From positions 16,125,001 through 16,189,000 of the forward strand of contig OX621241.1 of NCBI GenBank assembly GCA_951640165.1: 64,000 nucleotides of DNA, given 5' to 3'. This DNA comes from Pseudoips prasinana. Taxonomy: Eukaryota; Arthropoda; Insecta; Lepidoptera; Nolidae. Position 1 is the stretch's first letter, and each line of letters opens with the position of its first letter. Below the pieces are notes generated by a model. The model made no database searches. It had not been told where the DNA came from and worked only from the letters and a program-made list of their open reading frames with translations. The translations under genes and the position numbers were made by a program. Shown piece by piece: positions 11,543 through 22,303 of this stretch.

Positions 11543-12560
11543 ATGGTTCTTCCAATACTTGATGAAATCCTATCCCCTATATGTCACATCCTCAATCATT
11601 CTGTATCCTACGGTGTATTTCCATCTGCATGGAAAGATGCACACATCATTCCTCTTCCCAAAAAGTCCAACCGTGCATCGTTTGCCGATTATCGTCCTAT
11701 ATCAATATTACCTTTCCTCTCCAAAGTCCTTGAACGTCTTGTCCATAAGCAACTTAGTAGTTTTCTCTGTACTATTAATCTCCTTAATCCTCTCCAATCT
11801 GGTTTTCGCCCTGGGCATAGCACTACTTCAGCCCTGGTCCATATTACGGATGATTATTAGAACTGGAATGGAACACGGTAATCTAACAGTGCTTGCATTA
11901 TTAGATTTTAGTAATGCTTTCAATACTGTAGATTTCATTGTGTTGCTGATGATTTTACGCTCTCTTAATATATCTCCAACAGTCATTGGCTGGTTTCATA
12001 GTTACCTGTCTGGCCGCTGGTAACGTATACGCATTGATGATTCTTACTCCTCTTGGTGCAATACTACTGCTGGCGTGCCGCAGGGTGGCGTTTTATCTCC
12101 GTTACATTTCGCAGTTTTCATAAATTCTATCTCAAATCGACTTCTTTCCTCCTACCACCTTTACGCAGATGACCTTCAAATTTACTTACAAGCTCCTCTT
12201 AATAAGCTGGCTGATGTTGTTAGCACTATTAATAAAGATTTTGTCAGTATTATTGAGTGGAGTCGTACATACGGTCTGCAAGTTAACCCTCTTAAGACTC
12301 AGGTCACTTTTATCGGCAGCTCAAGGATGATGTCTAAGGTTTGGTTTTCTCAACTCCCAAAGTTTTTATTTGAGGGTACTATTTTGCAAATAAATCTTGA
12401 AGTTAAGGGGGTCTATTTTGATCACTGTTTTTCCTGGGGTTCACAGCTGCAAAATGTTAGTCAGAAACTTTACGCGTCAGTGGGATCTCTACGAAGATTC
12501 TGAAATTTTCTGCCTATACCCACCAAAATTATGCTTGCTCAGTCCCTCCTTCTTCCAATG
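11543..12560 (+). pseudogene. LINE reverse transcriptase remnant (outer element)
   Basis: RT blocks appear in order over shifting frames: AWKDAHIIPLPKK, YRPISILPFLSKVLERLV and QSGFRPGHSTTSAL (11543-11860). After a frame change come LALLDFSNAFNTVD and W..SYLSGR, with a stop at about 12021. From 12075 there is MPQGGVLSPLHFAVFINSI, then the YADD catalytic motif in YHLYADDLQIY and LQVNPLKTQV. At least two disruptions break the ORF. The frame ends at LAQSLLLPM, where the inner LINE begins. Confidence 0.8.
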
Positions 12561-12838
12561 GTAATACGAAATCAAATTTTAATTTTAATAACAATGGCCA
12601 CTCGTTTTTCTTAAAGCCAACTTCAGAAGACTAAATAAAAAAAGTAATTTTTTCACTCAGGGATACGAAATCAGTAGGGTATGATGATATATCAACTCGA
12701 GTTTTAAAAGCATGTGCAGATGAATTGGCACCCCTATTAGCTCACCTAATTAACTTATCCTTTGAAAAGGGATCTTTTCCAGATGGTTTAAAAAAGTCTA
12801 TAGTAAAGCCATTGTACAAGAAAGGAAACAAAAGAGAA

Positions 12839-12879
12839 CTTGGGAATTATAGACGGGTAACTGGTCTATAATTCCCAAG
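12839..12879. repeat. 16-bp perfect inverted repeat inside LINE RT
   Basis: Arms 'cttgggaattatagac' (12839-12854) and its exact reverse complement (12864-12879) flank a 9-nt spacer 'gggtaactg'. In related LINEs the codons for ..NYRPI.LI.. continue straight through here, so the second arm appears to be inserted sequence. It shifts the frame and creates a stop. Confidence 0.85.
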
Positions 12880-12914
12880 TTCTATCCATATTTTCTAAAA
12901 TCTACGAAAAATGT

Positions 12915-14216
12915 ATGCATAGAAGGTTAACAGAATACAGCAATAAATTTAATATAATTGTTAATGAACAAAACGGATTTCAGAAATGTAAATCGACCAC
13001 CTTAGCAATGTTTGATCTAATTAAAGCCCTCACAACGAATCTAGATCTCAATAAAGACACCAGTGTACTACTATTTGATATGACTAAAGCTTTCGATTTT
13101 GTAGCACATCGTATATTATTATCAAAGTTAGAGTCATATGGTGTACGAGGCCCTGCGTTGGACTGGATACGTTCTTATCTCGACAATAGAACACAATGCG
13201 TACAAATTACAAACATCGATAAAAATAATAATTTAAAGACATACGAGTCTACATATCTACCAAACAAATACGGGGTTCCACAAGGAAGTGTGTTGGGTCC
13301 TCTTTTGTTTCTATTTTACATTAACGATTTACCAAAAATAACTATCCACAAAACTGTATTATTCGCTGACGATATATCCATAGTAGTTAAAACTGACAAA
13401 GAAAAAAACACAAGTGACATTGAGATTCAAATTAATGATACAATTAAAAAAGTAGCAAGCTGGCTAAAACAAAATAACCTACAAATAAATACCAAAAAAA
13501 CAAAATACATGCGTTTCCAAAAAAATTATAGAAACCTAACAAATAAATTAATTGTTAAATATAAAGAAGAACCCATAGATGACACGGAAAATGCAGTATT
13601 TCTGGGAATAATAATTGATAAATACCTAAATTGGAAAAAACATGTTGAGAAAGTATGTAACAAGCATAATAATAGCTTTACATATGTCCTCAACCGATTG
13701 CGGCTTGTAACTTCGAAAAAAACTACCATAATGGCTTATCATGCATATGTGGCTTCGACTCTGAGGTATGGTCTGCTATTATGGGGTAATTCAACAGACG
13801 TTAATCGAGCCTTTATTGCTCAAAAAAAATGTATACGAGCAATTGTGGGAATACGTCCATACGAATCGTGTAAGCCATACTTTGATAAGCTGAAGTTGCT
13901 AACACTTCCATCAATGTACATTTTTGAAATTTGTATGTTTGCTAGACAAAACTTGCATCTCTTCTCGACTGCAAAAGAATTATTCCCACGGTCAGTTAGA
14001 AACTCGCAGAGACTGGTATTGTCACACATTCCGAATACTGCACTGTATCAAAAAAGTTGTGTGGGTATGGCCATTAAATTATATAATAATATACCAAATT
14101 GTGTAAGAGAGTCAACGTCTCTAAACATATTTAAATGCAGATTATCCAAGCTCCTGTTACAATATAGGTTTTACAGCGTCAAAGAGTATTTACACTGTAA
14201 GTTCAATGACATGTAA
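12915..14216 (+). pseudogene. LINE reverse transcriptase, C-terminal 433 codons (inner element)
   Basis: A long open frame with RT blocks in order: NGFQKCKSTTLAMFDLI, VLLFDMTKAFDFVAH (first catalytic D), W.RSYLDNR, YGVPQGSVLGPLLFLFYIND, the FADD catalytic box in VLFADDISIV (about residue 150), then SWLKQNNLQINTKKTKYM and FLGIIID. The C-terminal part has LRYGLLLWGN, FIAQKKCIRAI and AIKLYNNIPN. The enzyme would copy LINE RNA into DNA at a nicked target. It has no endonuclease and the N-terminal RT blocks are out of frame (12583-12850), so the copy cannot be autonomous. The first ATG is internal to the ancestral ORF. Codon use is AT-rich like the surroundings. Confidence 0.85.
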
Positions 14217-14452
14217 TTGATTATAAACAAGTATTGACATTATTATTATTAGAATTCTGTTTATATTTTTTGACATTTATTATTGTTCATTTTGTTATTA
14301 ATGATTATGTAAATTTAATATTAGGTATTTAAGTATAACATAAACGACTTTGTAATTTTTTTCCATGCCAAACTGGCGAAACATGTATGTACCTACCTTA
14401 TTTTTCATGACCATCTGTAACCATTTACCATGTTTCTTGTGAATAAAGAATA

Positions 14453-14895
14453 CTAGATTATGCAGATGTCAGCTATCTTGATCTTACCGAAGCCCAATTG
14501 GATAAACTTGAGCGACTCCAGAATGTTTGCATTAGATTCATATTTCTGAATTTCGAAATAAACTCAAGTGGCTGCCTATACGCCTTCGCCGGAATGCTCA
14601 TATTCTATCACTTCTATACAGTATACTGTTTATTCCTACTACTCCCTCTTATCTTAAAGAACGTTTTTCTTTCCTCCATGAATCACATTCGAAAGCCTTG
14701 AGATCTAATAATAATCAGCTGTTGAAAATACCAGCGTATTCCACAAATTTTCTTGATAAATCGTTTGTTGTACAAGGTGCTCGTTTGTGGAATGCGCTGC
14801 CATTGTCTATTAGGCGTGCACAAACACTTAGTAGATTCCAACAACTTGTCAAGGATCACTACTTAAAGCTTAGCCTTGAAAATACTCCGGGCTAA
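14453..14895 (+). pseudogene. LINE C-terminal remnant (outer element)
   Basis: Resumes the outer ORF after the nested insertion: DYADVSYLDL, then LDKLERLQNVCIRFIF. After frameshifts come NFLDKSFVVQGARLWNALP and TLSRFQQLVKDHYL, the usual end of this LINE ORF, with a stop at 14893-14895. Confidence 0.75.
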
Positions 14896-15527
14896 GGGTT
14901 TGGTTATTTTTCAACGATGCCGATCGTTTATTTATCATAGGTACATAATATGAACAGACATATGATAAATGACTTAATATGTATAATTATAAGTATGGTA
15001 CAGTAGTATCTTTTAGGAAATTTGTTGTGTACACCCGCAACTACCCCATCTTTGTAACTCCTCTATTCTTTCACTACCTAGGTTGCCTAGAAGAGATCGC
15101 ACCTTGTGATAAGGCCGCCATTTGTACTGTATTAATTTGTATATGTTGTCAGTTTGTATTGTTTCTTGAGGTGTACAATAAAGAGTTTTATCTATCTGAT
15201 CTATCTATTTCTAGCTCTAAAATAGAAATGGATATATTTACCAGGTCCTATATAGTTGCGTATAGTTACGATTAAAGACAAATGCACAGTTGAAATTTAA
15301 TGTTCCTCATAGTATTAGCGATCGAGACTTGTTAGAAAGTTAGTTATTTAATAACGTTTATTAAAATAAGTTTCACCCAAAATACCATATTAACGTCAAT
15401 ATATTATTTAAATAGGTATCACATATGGAGTTGGTTCCAATAATTACTTTGTAGCAGTTTTACTGGCAGCTCTATCAGTTTAATGATTCAAAAAGGATTC
15501 AACACACATTTGTTTATATAGAAAACA

Positions 15528-15694
15528 AGCTGTGCCCCGCGGTGTTACCCGCTATAAATTTTATAAATTTTCTTTGCTATAATCCTCACGGAGCCCGAGA
15601 CCTTTCCAACGAATGCAAAACCGTGGAAATCGGTTCGTGCGTTCTGGAGTTATAGCGTCAGGAAGGAAAACCCGACTTATTTTTATATAGTAGA
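15528..15694 (-). mobile_element. Non-autonomous Helitron (Lep1-like)
   Basis: On the minus strand it begins 'tctactatataaaaataagtcggg' after a host A, and ends with 'agcgggtaacaccgcggggcacagctt'. The terminal CTAG has decayed to CTTG-like sequence. No coding capacity. Confidence 0.6.
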
Positions 15695-15756
15695 TGTACC
15701 ATTAGAGCCCTTTTTGTATTTACAGTGTTATTCAATTCTAAATTATGATTACTTAT

Positions 15757-15834
15757 AATGTGGCCATTGTGGAGATCTTCGCGATCAGCAGTGGCCGTCT
15801 TTCGGCTGATATGATGATGATTATTATTATTACT
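15757..15834 (+). repeat. LINE/SINE 3'-tail fragment
   Basis: 'gtggccattgtggagatc', then 'cagcagtggccgtctttcgg' and 'ctgatatgatgatgattatt' is a tail motif ending in a trinucleotide run. I recall it from RTE-type LINEs of Lepidoptera. Shorter pieces occur at 6150 and 9470. Confidence 0.45.
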
Positions 15835-16342
15835 TAATACAGTTCGCCAACTGTATTTCAGAATATTTATTTATTAATTTTCATTTATACGCTTTTGTAC
15901 GCTACGATTACAGCGCGCTGTAATCAATGACATTCTATAATGCCTTTAGTTGTAAATAAATTAATGCGATATTTAAGTTTCGCTTCCTGAAGCTAATATA
16001 GATTTAAAATGTAGATAATGAAAGTCATGTAACATCTCCTCTTACAAACTTGTTGTTTTCCTCGCTTACAATAGGCCTAAGAGGCTTTCCCTAGATAATA
16101 GAGGATAGCGAGGGCTCAAGCCGTCTAACAAAAGAAATCTATAAATAACCTAACTAGCCCACATCCGTCTTAGCAAGTTAATACACGAAGAGCCCAAGCC
16201 ACTCATCCGATTGAGATTCGGGGAGGGCATCTTATAGATACTGATACATACTTATGTAAATTTGGTTACACTAAATAATTGAGCAGAACTTCGTATTTTT
16301 AGTTTTCTTATAGACAACACCCGCATTACGTGACGTCCTGCG

Positions 16343-16615
16343 TGAGCGATCTAGCCGCGAATGCGAAGCGGCGCGGCGCGGCGCGAAAACAACAAACAGT
16401 CGAAACCTATTGAAGTGTCGTACGTGCCAAAACGCGGTGCGGAGCGGCGCGAAATGAAGCGAACGCGATCAGTTGGCTTGATATTTTCGCGCGAACAGGA
16501 TGCGGTGCCGTCGTGTTATGCGGCGTCGATGGCGGCTGCGCGGGACAATTCGCGTGCACGTAGGACACCGCCACCGCGTCACACCGCATCGCATTGAATT
16601 CGCGTATCACCGCTT
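16343..16615. repeat. CpG-rich foldback repeat
   Basis: Strongly GC/CpG-rich against AT-rich flanks. The left end 'cgcgaatgcgaagcggcg' and the reverse complement of the right end 'cgcgaattcaatgcgatgcgg' match imperfectly, giving inverted termini. Short frames on both strands (78 and 67 codons) are compositional. It may be a MITE. A CpG island is the alternative. Confidence 0.4.
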
Positions 16616-16662
16616 CATAATCGCTTTTGCTTTGAACCGCCTACGTAGGACGTAGCGTTAGG

Positions 16663-16835
16663 CAATCTAATCCCTTTGTCGCGGGGTACTTTACAGACAT
16701 ATAATAGAAGGATTTGAAATTAAATCCAGACTCGGAACAACTATTTATGGGTACACAAATAGTTGTCCGGCGCGGGAATCGAACCCGGGACACGAAGCGC
16801 AAGGAGACTGCCTTAGCCGCTGCGCCACACGTCCA
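16663..16835 (-). repeat. tRNA-derived SINE, well preserved
   Basis: On the minus strand it reads 'acgtgtggcgcagcggctaa', then B box 'gggttcgattcccgcg', 'acaactatttgtgta', 'gttccgagtctgga', 'tctattatatgtctgtaaag' and 'accccgcgac'. It is one of the best copies of the main family. Confidence 0.75.
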
Positions 16836-16869
16836 TTCAATTTAGTATCTAAAATAGATTAAGTACAGC

Positions 16870-16912
16870 CACGGCTGTATCCACTGACGCCACGTCTGTG
16901 GATACAGCCGTG
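16870..16912. repeat. 15-bp perfect inverted repeat
   Basis: 'cacggctgtatccac' at 16870-16884 is exactly repeated in reverse complement at 16898-16912 around a 13-nt loop. The downstream block 'ggtcaaagtgtatccatc' resembles 'ggtcaaagtatatccacc' near 57167, so it may belong to a dispersed repeat. Confidence 0.75.
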
Positions 16913-17261
16913 ACCAGTATCACAACAAAAACCGGCTTTACTGCCGCAGTCAAGGTCAAAGTGTATCCATCAAGCTGCCACGTACCCTACATTGAACATA
17001 AAATTGATTACATTATTTGATTTGTTTATCGTTATCTAAATTGATATAAACTTTAATTTAGACGGTCATTAATTACCTAAAATTCTGCATAAATAAATAA
17101 CAGCTAAATAGCCCTAAGTACCTATTTCATTACTACTTATTTATTCTAACTCGTACCTAGGTACTGTTTGATTTAAACGAGTTCATAGGTTTAGTGAGTA
17201 ATTTATTTAATTCGTTTAGTACATAATTTTAAAGACAAACTTACAATCATTGCAACTATCA

Positions 17262-17520
17262 TCAATTCATCATCATAACAGCTGTAAAATGTCCACTGGT
17301 GGACAAAAGCCTCCCCCAAGATGATTCTTATATATATATGCCCTAATCGCCACGCTTGGCAGACGGTTTGGCGACAGTATTACACAGTGATGGTCATAGT
17401 ACACAGAGAGACGCTGCTGCTCAACCTCTGGTAGATGTTCCCTCGGGTCGACTTCTACACCCCTCCACGGGATCAGATGGGATGATGATAGTCTGATATT
17501 CACCGCCGTCACCACACAGC
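17262..17520 (+). repeat. Interspersed LINE/SINE-tail repeat
   Basis: Contains 'ctgtaaaatgtccactggtgg', then 'acaaaagcctccccca' and 'cgccacgcttggcagacgg', phrases I recognise from abundant lepidopteran repeats. A related segment in the opposite orientation is at 37258-37360. The 80-codon minus frame here is not a gene. Confidence 0.5.
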
Positions 17521-17692
17521 ATTCTCAAATTCATATTATTTTATATTATGTCAATTTATATACCTACCCATGTACTTACCTACTTATTATTTTTACATTC
17601 ATATACATATTTATCTAAGTACCTACGTACATATATAAATATATGAATCCAAATAAAGCAGTATATTTTATAATTTCAACGTACATGATATC

Positions 17693-17783
17693 CCTTCGAT
17701 AGCTCAGTTGGTAGAGCGGTGGACTGTAGAGTAAAATAATTGTTGATATCCATAGGTCGCTGGTTCAAATCCGGCTCGAAGGA
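17693..17783 (+). tRNA. tRNA-Tyr (anticodon GTA) with 18-nt intron
   Basis: Decodes tyrosine codons. The acceptor stem pairs CCTTCGA (17693-17699) with TCGAAGG (17776-17782), with discriminator A at 17783. The D region 'tagctcagttggtagag' is the A box and 'ggttcaaatcc' the B box. The anticodon loop CTGTAGA holds GTA at 17726-17728. An 18-nt intron (17730-17747, junction ambiguous by a base) sits 3' of position 37, as in other eukaryotic tRNA-Tyr genes. The mature length without CCA is 73 nt. All stems are intact, so the gene looks functional. Confidence 0.95.
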
Positions 17784-17793
17784 TTTTTTTTTT
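17784..17793 (+). terminator. RNA polymerase III terminator of tRNA-Tyr
   Basis: Ten consecutive T start immediately after the discriminator base, the standard Pol III stop signal. Confidence 0.9.
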
Positions 17794-18959
17794 ATAAATT
17801 CTTTTCCACATAAAATGATAACATTGTATCTATCTTGACTTCTAATAAACAAATTGAGACTAATATAAGGAACTAATTAAATTCTGTAACTTTTTTTGTG
17901 TACTTAGCGCATTGATATCAATGACTTAGCGGTAATGTTTACTTCTTTGTTTGTTATCATAAAACAATAATACGGAAAAAGTAATTGTATTCAAATGTAA
18001 CAAGGTATTTCCATTAATAGCTTTCGCAATGACTTACATTAATAATTATAATTGCAGTTTGAAAAACATAAAACCAACTTCAACTTTTTTTAAGACAATT
18101 CCAATGGGTGGTTTTTTTTATCAATATCAGTTTACAGGCAACGAAGAAACACGTAAGGAAAAAGAAATGCAGTCAACTTGATAGCCAGGTGATCAAAAGC
18201 CACTAGGATGCAATATTATTATTGTGTGTTCTTACTAAGAATATGAAAAACTGGTTGTATTTTTCTACACAAAAAAGATGCAATATTGAAATTTGCGTTG
18301 TGAAATTTACGTGCACATGGCTACAATAGTGCGCTATTGAGGAAAATTATATTTAGAATGAGGAGCCATTCTAAATATAATTTCATTATACTTATTATAG
18401 AATTCCTAACACATTGGAAAGTCAGAAGTTAAAAGTTTTAAGAAAGTTTTGAGTGAATATTTTATAAAAAAATCCAATATACAATTAATGATTTTTTAAT
18501 ATTAATAATAGGTAATGAAAAAGCGAAAGATAGTAAGTATAAAAAAGCGGCAATTACCTATGGGAACGACAACCATCGTGAGGAGTGTCCTTAATCTGTC
18601 GCCCTGACTTCCGGCGGCCTAGGGCATCAAATCCCGCCGCACGGACGACGAGGAATTCAATTTTATGCATATTTATTTAAATATTCTTATTCTTTTTTAT
18701 ATCAATTTTATAATTATAAATATGTAAAAAAATTAGAATTTAAATAAATGATGTGAAATAATAATAACAATATTTTTTATTCAAGTAAAATAAGTTCCTG
18801 ATGAGCGACGACCCTTCTTCATATCGCCCTCGCTATACCACCCGGTATCTTCTTCCATATGCCCAGGATACCACGATCATCAAGTTTAAGTACACACAGG
18901 CCTGTGCTATCCTTAATAACGAGCATAATAGAAAAACATAGTTAAGTAAACACACTACT
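17794..18959. other. Intergenic, nothing recognised
   Basis: AT-rich. A short inverted match 'attatatttagaatg' / 'cattctaaatataat' around 18347-18382 forms a small hairpin. No gene was seen. Confidence 0.45.
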
Positions 18960-19290
18960 TATTTTACAATTAAATACAGTGTTTATCGCCCAAAAGCAGT
19001 GTATAAGAGCCATATAATGTAGCTCCCTGGGTGACATGCAGACCTCTTTTTCATAAACTATCAATCCTCACCCACCCATGTATATCTATAAAATTTGTAT
19101 TTTTGTAAAAAATAATACCGAACTTTATATACGTAAGAAAGATATATGTCATTTCAACACCCGGTATCCGAATAAACTTGCCTTTCCTCCATTAAGAACC
19201 GAATTATGTAGTCGTAGCAGCTACGCAATGTCAGTGCGAATTTATAACCACTTGCCAGAAGGTATTAGAGATTTACCAATCAACAAAGGT
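18960..19290 (+). pseudogene. LINE C-terminal fragment
   Basis: The decayed frame reads FIAQKQCIRAI, then after disruptions MYIYKICIFVKNN, FNTRYPNKLAFP and SYAMSVRIYNHLPEGIRDL. These match in order the C-terminal part of the inner LINE at 12.9-14.2 kb (FIAQKKCIRAI, MYIFEICMFARQN, MAIKLYNNIPN). Frameshifts separate the blocks. Confidence 0.65.
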
Positions 19291-19447
19291 CATGGCCCAT
19301 AATCCGACCCGGTTCAAAAATGTTTTTGTACAAAAACGAAAATAATGGTAAATAATGCAGGCATAACCCACTGTTCATTATATGTAAAAAGAAAAAAATA
19401 ATTCAATGGAGAGATCTTGCAGTAGACCGATCAAAATTGGATAATAA

Positions 19448-19770
19448 TTAGCTGCACCAGCGGTTTCGCCCGTCTCTAAATTATTTTATCCCATGGAAAA
19501 ATGTCACTGGGATAAAAAGTTTACTATGTCCGTCTGACAAATCTAATATGTAGGTATATACGATATATTTTTTGTCTATTCATAGGAATTTGACATGACA
19601 TGATAGATAAAAAATAATTAAATAATGTATTTTCTTAATCTATGCTATGCACCTAAGGTATTAAACAAATACTCATTCTTTACATGTATACTACGGGGCA
19701 AGCAATTTAACCAAAATCGGTTCAGTAGTTTAGACTTGAAAATGAAACAAGCAGACTTACTTTGCAATTG
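19448..19770 (-). mobile_element. Degenerate Helitron-like repeat
   Basis: Begins on the plus strand with 'tagctgcaccagcggtttcgcccg', the complement of a Helitron hairpin end, and contains 'aaaatcggttcagtagttta', the internal phrase of this repeat class. The 5' TC terminus is not placed with certainty. Confidence 0.4.
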
Positions 19771-22303
19771 TTTTGTTAAATAAAAATATCATCGTGACAC
19801 TTAATAAGCAAACTCGTTCGGTCAGGTAATAAATAACACGTATATTGCTGTCTCGGTCTCACCCGAGCTTTGTTGCGGTCGCGCAATAATACAATGTATT
19901 ATATTTTATTTCATGATCCCCATCGGCCACAGTAATGCACCACTTACCATTGAAAAGTATAATCATTTGTCTTTGATTCCCCCCATATTTCATTTCTGTA
20001 CGCCGTAGGTATATTTTTCATACTAAATGGGCCATTACCTTTAGAACCCAGCTACGTTTATGGTTGACAGAAAAATGTTTTTACTCGGTAGAAGAATATT
20101 TGACATATAAGCTCTAGTATCTTAAGTGTACCTTTAGTAGTAAGTTATAATTTGTATGCCATTATGTAAAATGGCTTGTGTGTGAAACTTCAAATGATTA
20201 CTCTAAGACCTGTATTTTTGACCACATTTTGACATATAAATATTTTGAATACACAAATTTTCGGTCCTAATAGAATACTCTAACAACATTAGTTTACTGT
20301 CTAGATATTTACTTAATTATCCCAGACTAGATAAACGGAGTACTTACTAAATTCTTACCTTATTGTTCTAGTTAAGTAGTCGTCCTTCATTCAAACTTAA
20401 GTTGAAATATTTACAGAATGTAAGATAGTTCTGAGCTCTGCCTTGCCTACGTGGCTTTTTCATTTCATAAATCATATTCTCCCTAGTGCCGAAGTGTTCG
20501 CAACATATAACTCGCACTTGAGCTTCGTTGCACAAATGCAACGGGCATTTTGTTCCGCAGGGTGGCAACCCCACCACTCGCACTGAAGCTTTCCCGCGAG
20601 AACTATTCATGCGGGGAAAAACAAAGCTTTCCTTTCTACCCCGTGTGAAGCCGGTAAAGCAAAACATTTCTTTTTTCTTTTGAAAAGCTCTTTTTCAGGT
20701 CAAGTATTATTACATTTTATAACATCGGCTAAGGGCTTGGTGACGGTTCATGTTTTTATACATACACACTCGTAATAATTACTATTAAACACGTTTTTCA
20801 TTCATTTTTAATTAAAGGAAAAATGTTATCAACTTTATTTTAGTAGTTTATGTAACTTTCTTAACCAAATTATAAGCATCATAGCAATGCTTATTATGGT
20901 TACCTCCTTGAAATAGAATATGTTTGTCAATAAATCAGTATGTAGTTAGTTTACCAATGAGGGCGAATGAAATAGATTTTTCGATTCAACAAATAACAAT
21001 TAATAGATTCATAACAGATTTGTATACAAATCTGAGTTGAATCTAATCTAAATTTTCGAGTAGAATGCTATTAAATAAAGTTAAGTTCAGCCATTTAGGA
21101 GGAGTTTAGTAACAAGCACACGTACAAAATAAAATATTCAAGATGTACCATAACATTCATAACTTATGGAGCTTCATGTACCCATTACACTGAGCAACTT
21201 ATAGACCGTCAACTTGAAATAAAAACAAAATATATTATTTTTCCATACATAAAATTTGGTGTGATTTAGTATGTTTAGTTTCAAAAATTAGAATGATAAA
21301 AAGGATCGGAAGGTGGGTATTCAGTATGAACTCATAGAACAACAATAATAAAAGTTGAATCGGATTATCAATTGTGAATAGAACTGTATTCTGTATGGCA
21401 ATCGTAACATTGGCATTGGTTGGACAAGGGGCAACTGAACTGTGTCACCAGCTTAAAATTAATTGATTATTTGCTATATAATACGACGATTTCATACGCA
21501 GGAAAGGTATAGAAATCGTTAAAGCCATTTTGGAGCTCACGTTTACATAAATTCAGCTACATACACAAATACTTCTCTGTTAATAAAATAGGGTGATGGT
21601 TCTTTATACACTTACCTCATATAGGTACAATTGATATTTATAACTAAGTAGTGTGAAAAAAGTAAATCATAATATGTAATAATATCTAAAAGATATGAAA
21701 TTTAAACGAAACTAATAAAACAGTATCGTATCAAAGCAGCAATTATTATTACTGAGGCAAAACATTTGACACTTCACCTAACAACTCTGTTTACCAAGGC
21801 AACTTTTGCATTGAAGCTATTCGAAGCGTAAGCTTGAAAATTCCTCCTAATTAAAATAATTAAAATCGTCAGCCGCCGCGAGGTCAGAGTTCCATTGAAT
21901 GGCAAAGGCACGGCATAACAAGGATTCTATAGAATATCGTTTGCGACTTTTATAAAGTCGGAAGTAGACAGGTTATGGATTCTAAGTTCTGCATTATTTC
22001 CATTGTGCATCGATGTTTATAAAAGTATTATAAAATTAAACTGTACGGAATATAATACAATTTACGGCCATTATAATTTAGAGTGAAATGAGATCTCAAA
22101 TCTTTAACATTACAAAATCAAAAGCGAGCTTAATTCATTAATGAATATTCTTCTAGCAAACCATCAGGACAGTGAGATTTTTAAATTAATGGGTACAAGC
22201 AGTGCACAACAAACCACAATCTTGCTGTTTTTATCGACATTTCTTGGATAAGTAAGTAGGTAGTTTTTTCAGTGTACCCACGTACCTATAGGTAGACGTA
22301 TTT
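19771..22303. other. Intergenic, no recognised gene
   Basis: AT-rich. A GC-richer patch at 20430-20650 gives a 99-codon minus frame rich in basic residues and cysteines. I could not assign it, and it lacks an exon context. Confidence 0.4.

Larger units (their letters stand above)
12561..14452 (+). mobile_element. Nested 5'-truncated Jockey/CR1-like LINE, inner element
   Basis: Interrupts the outer LINE. It starts within the pre-RT region: after one in-frame stop near 12633 the reading is SLRDTKSVGYDDISTRVLKA, then LKKSIVKPLYKKGNKRELGNYR, then a foldback insertion at 12839-12879, then the long ORF at 12915-14216. Its 3' end is 'gtgaataaagaata' at about 14439-14452. No convincing target-site duplication is visible. 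It is much less decayed than its host. Confidence 0.75.
10613..15210 (+). mobile_element. 5'-truncated Jockey/CR1-like LINE, outer element
   Basis: Three separated remnants lie in order on the plus strand: endonuclease C-terminus (10623-10980), reverse transcriptase (11543-12560) and C-terminal region (14453-14895). The tail has 'caataaagagttttatctatc' near 15175-15200. A second LINE (12561-14452) splits the ORF between the codons for ...SLLLPM and DYADVSY..., which are contiguous in this LINE class. Several frameshifts and stops make it dead. The 5' end begins inside the endonuclease. Confidence 0.8.

Noticed and set aside
16361..16610. Overlapping 78- and 67-codon frames on both strands
   Set aside because: Both come from the CpG-rich foldback sequence. 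Arg/Ala bias on both strands is compositional.
20368..20667. 99-codon minus-strand frame with several cysteines
   Set aside because: No recognisable motif spacing. It may be a piece of an unidentified repeat, and I could not support a gene.
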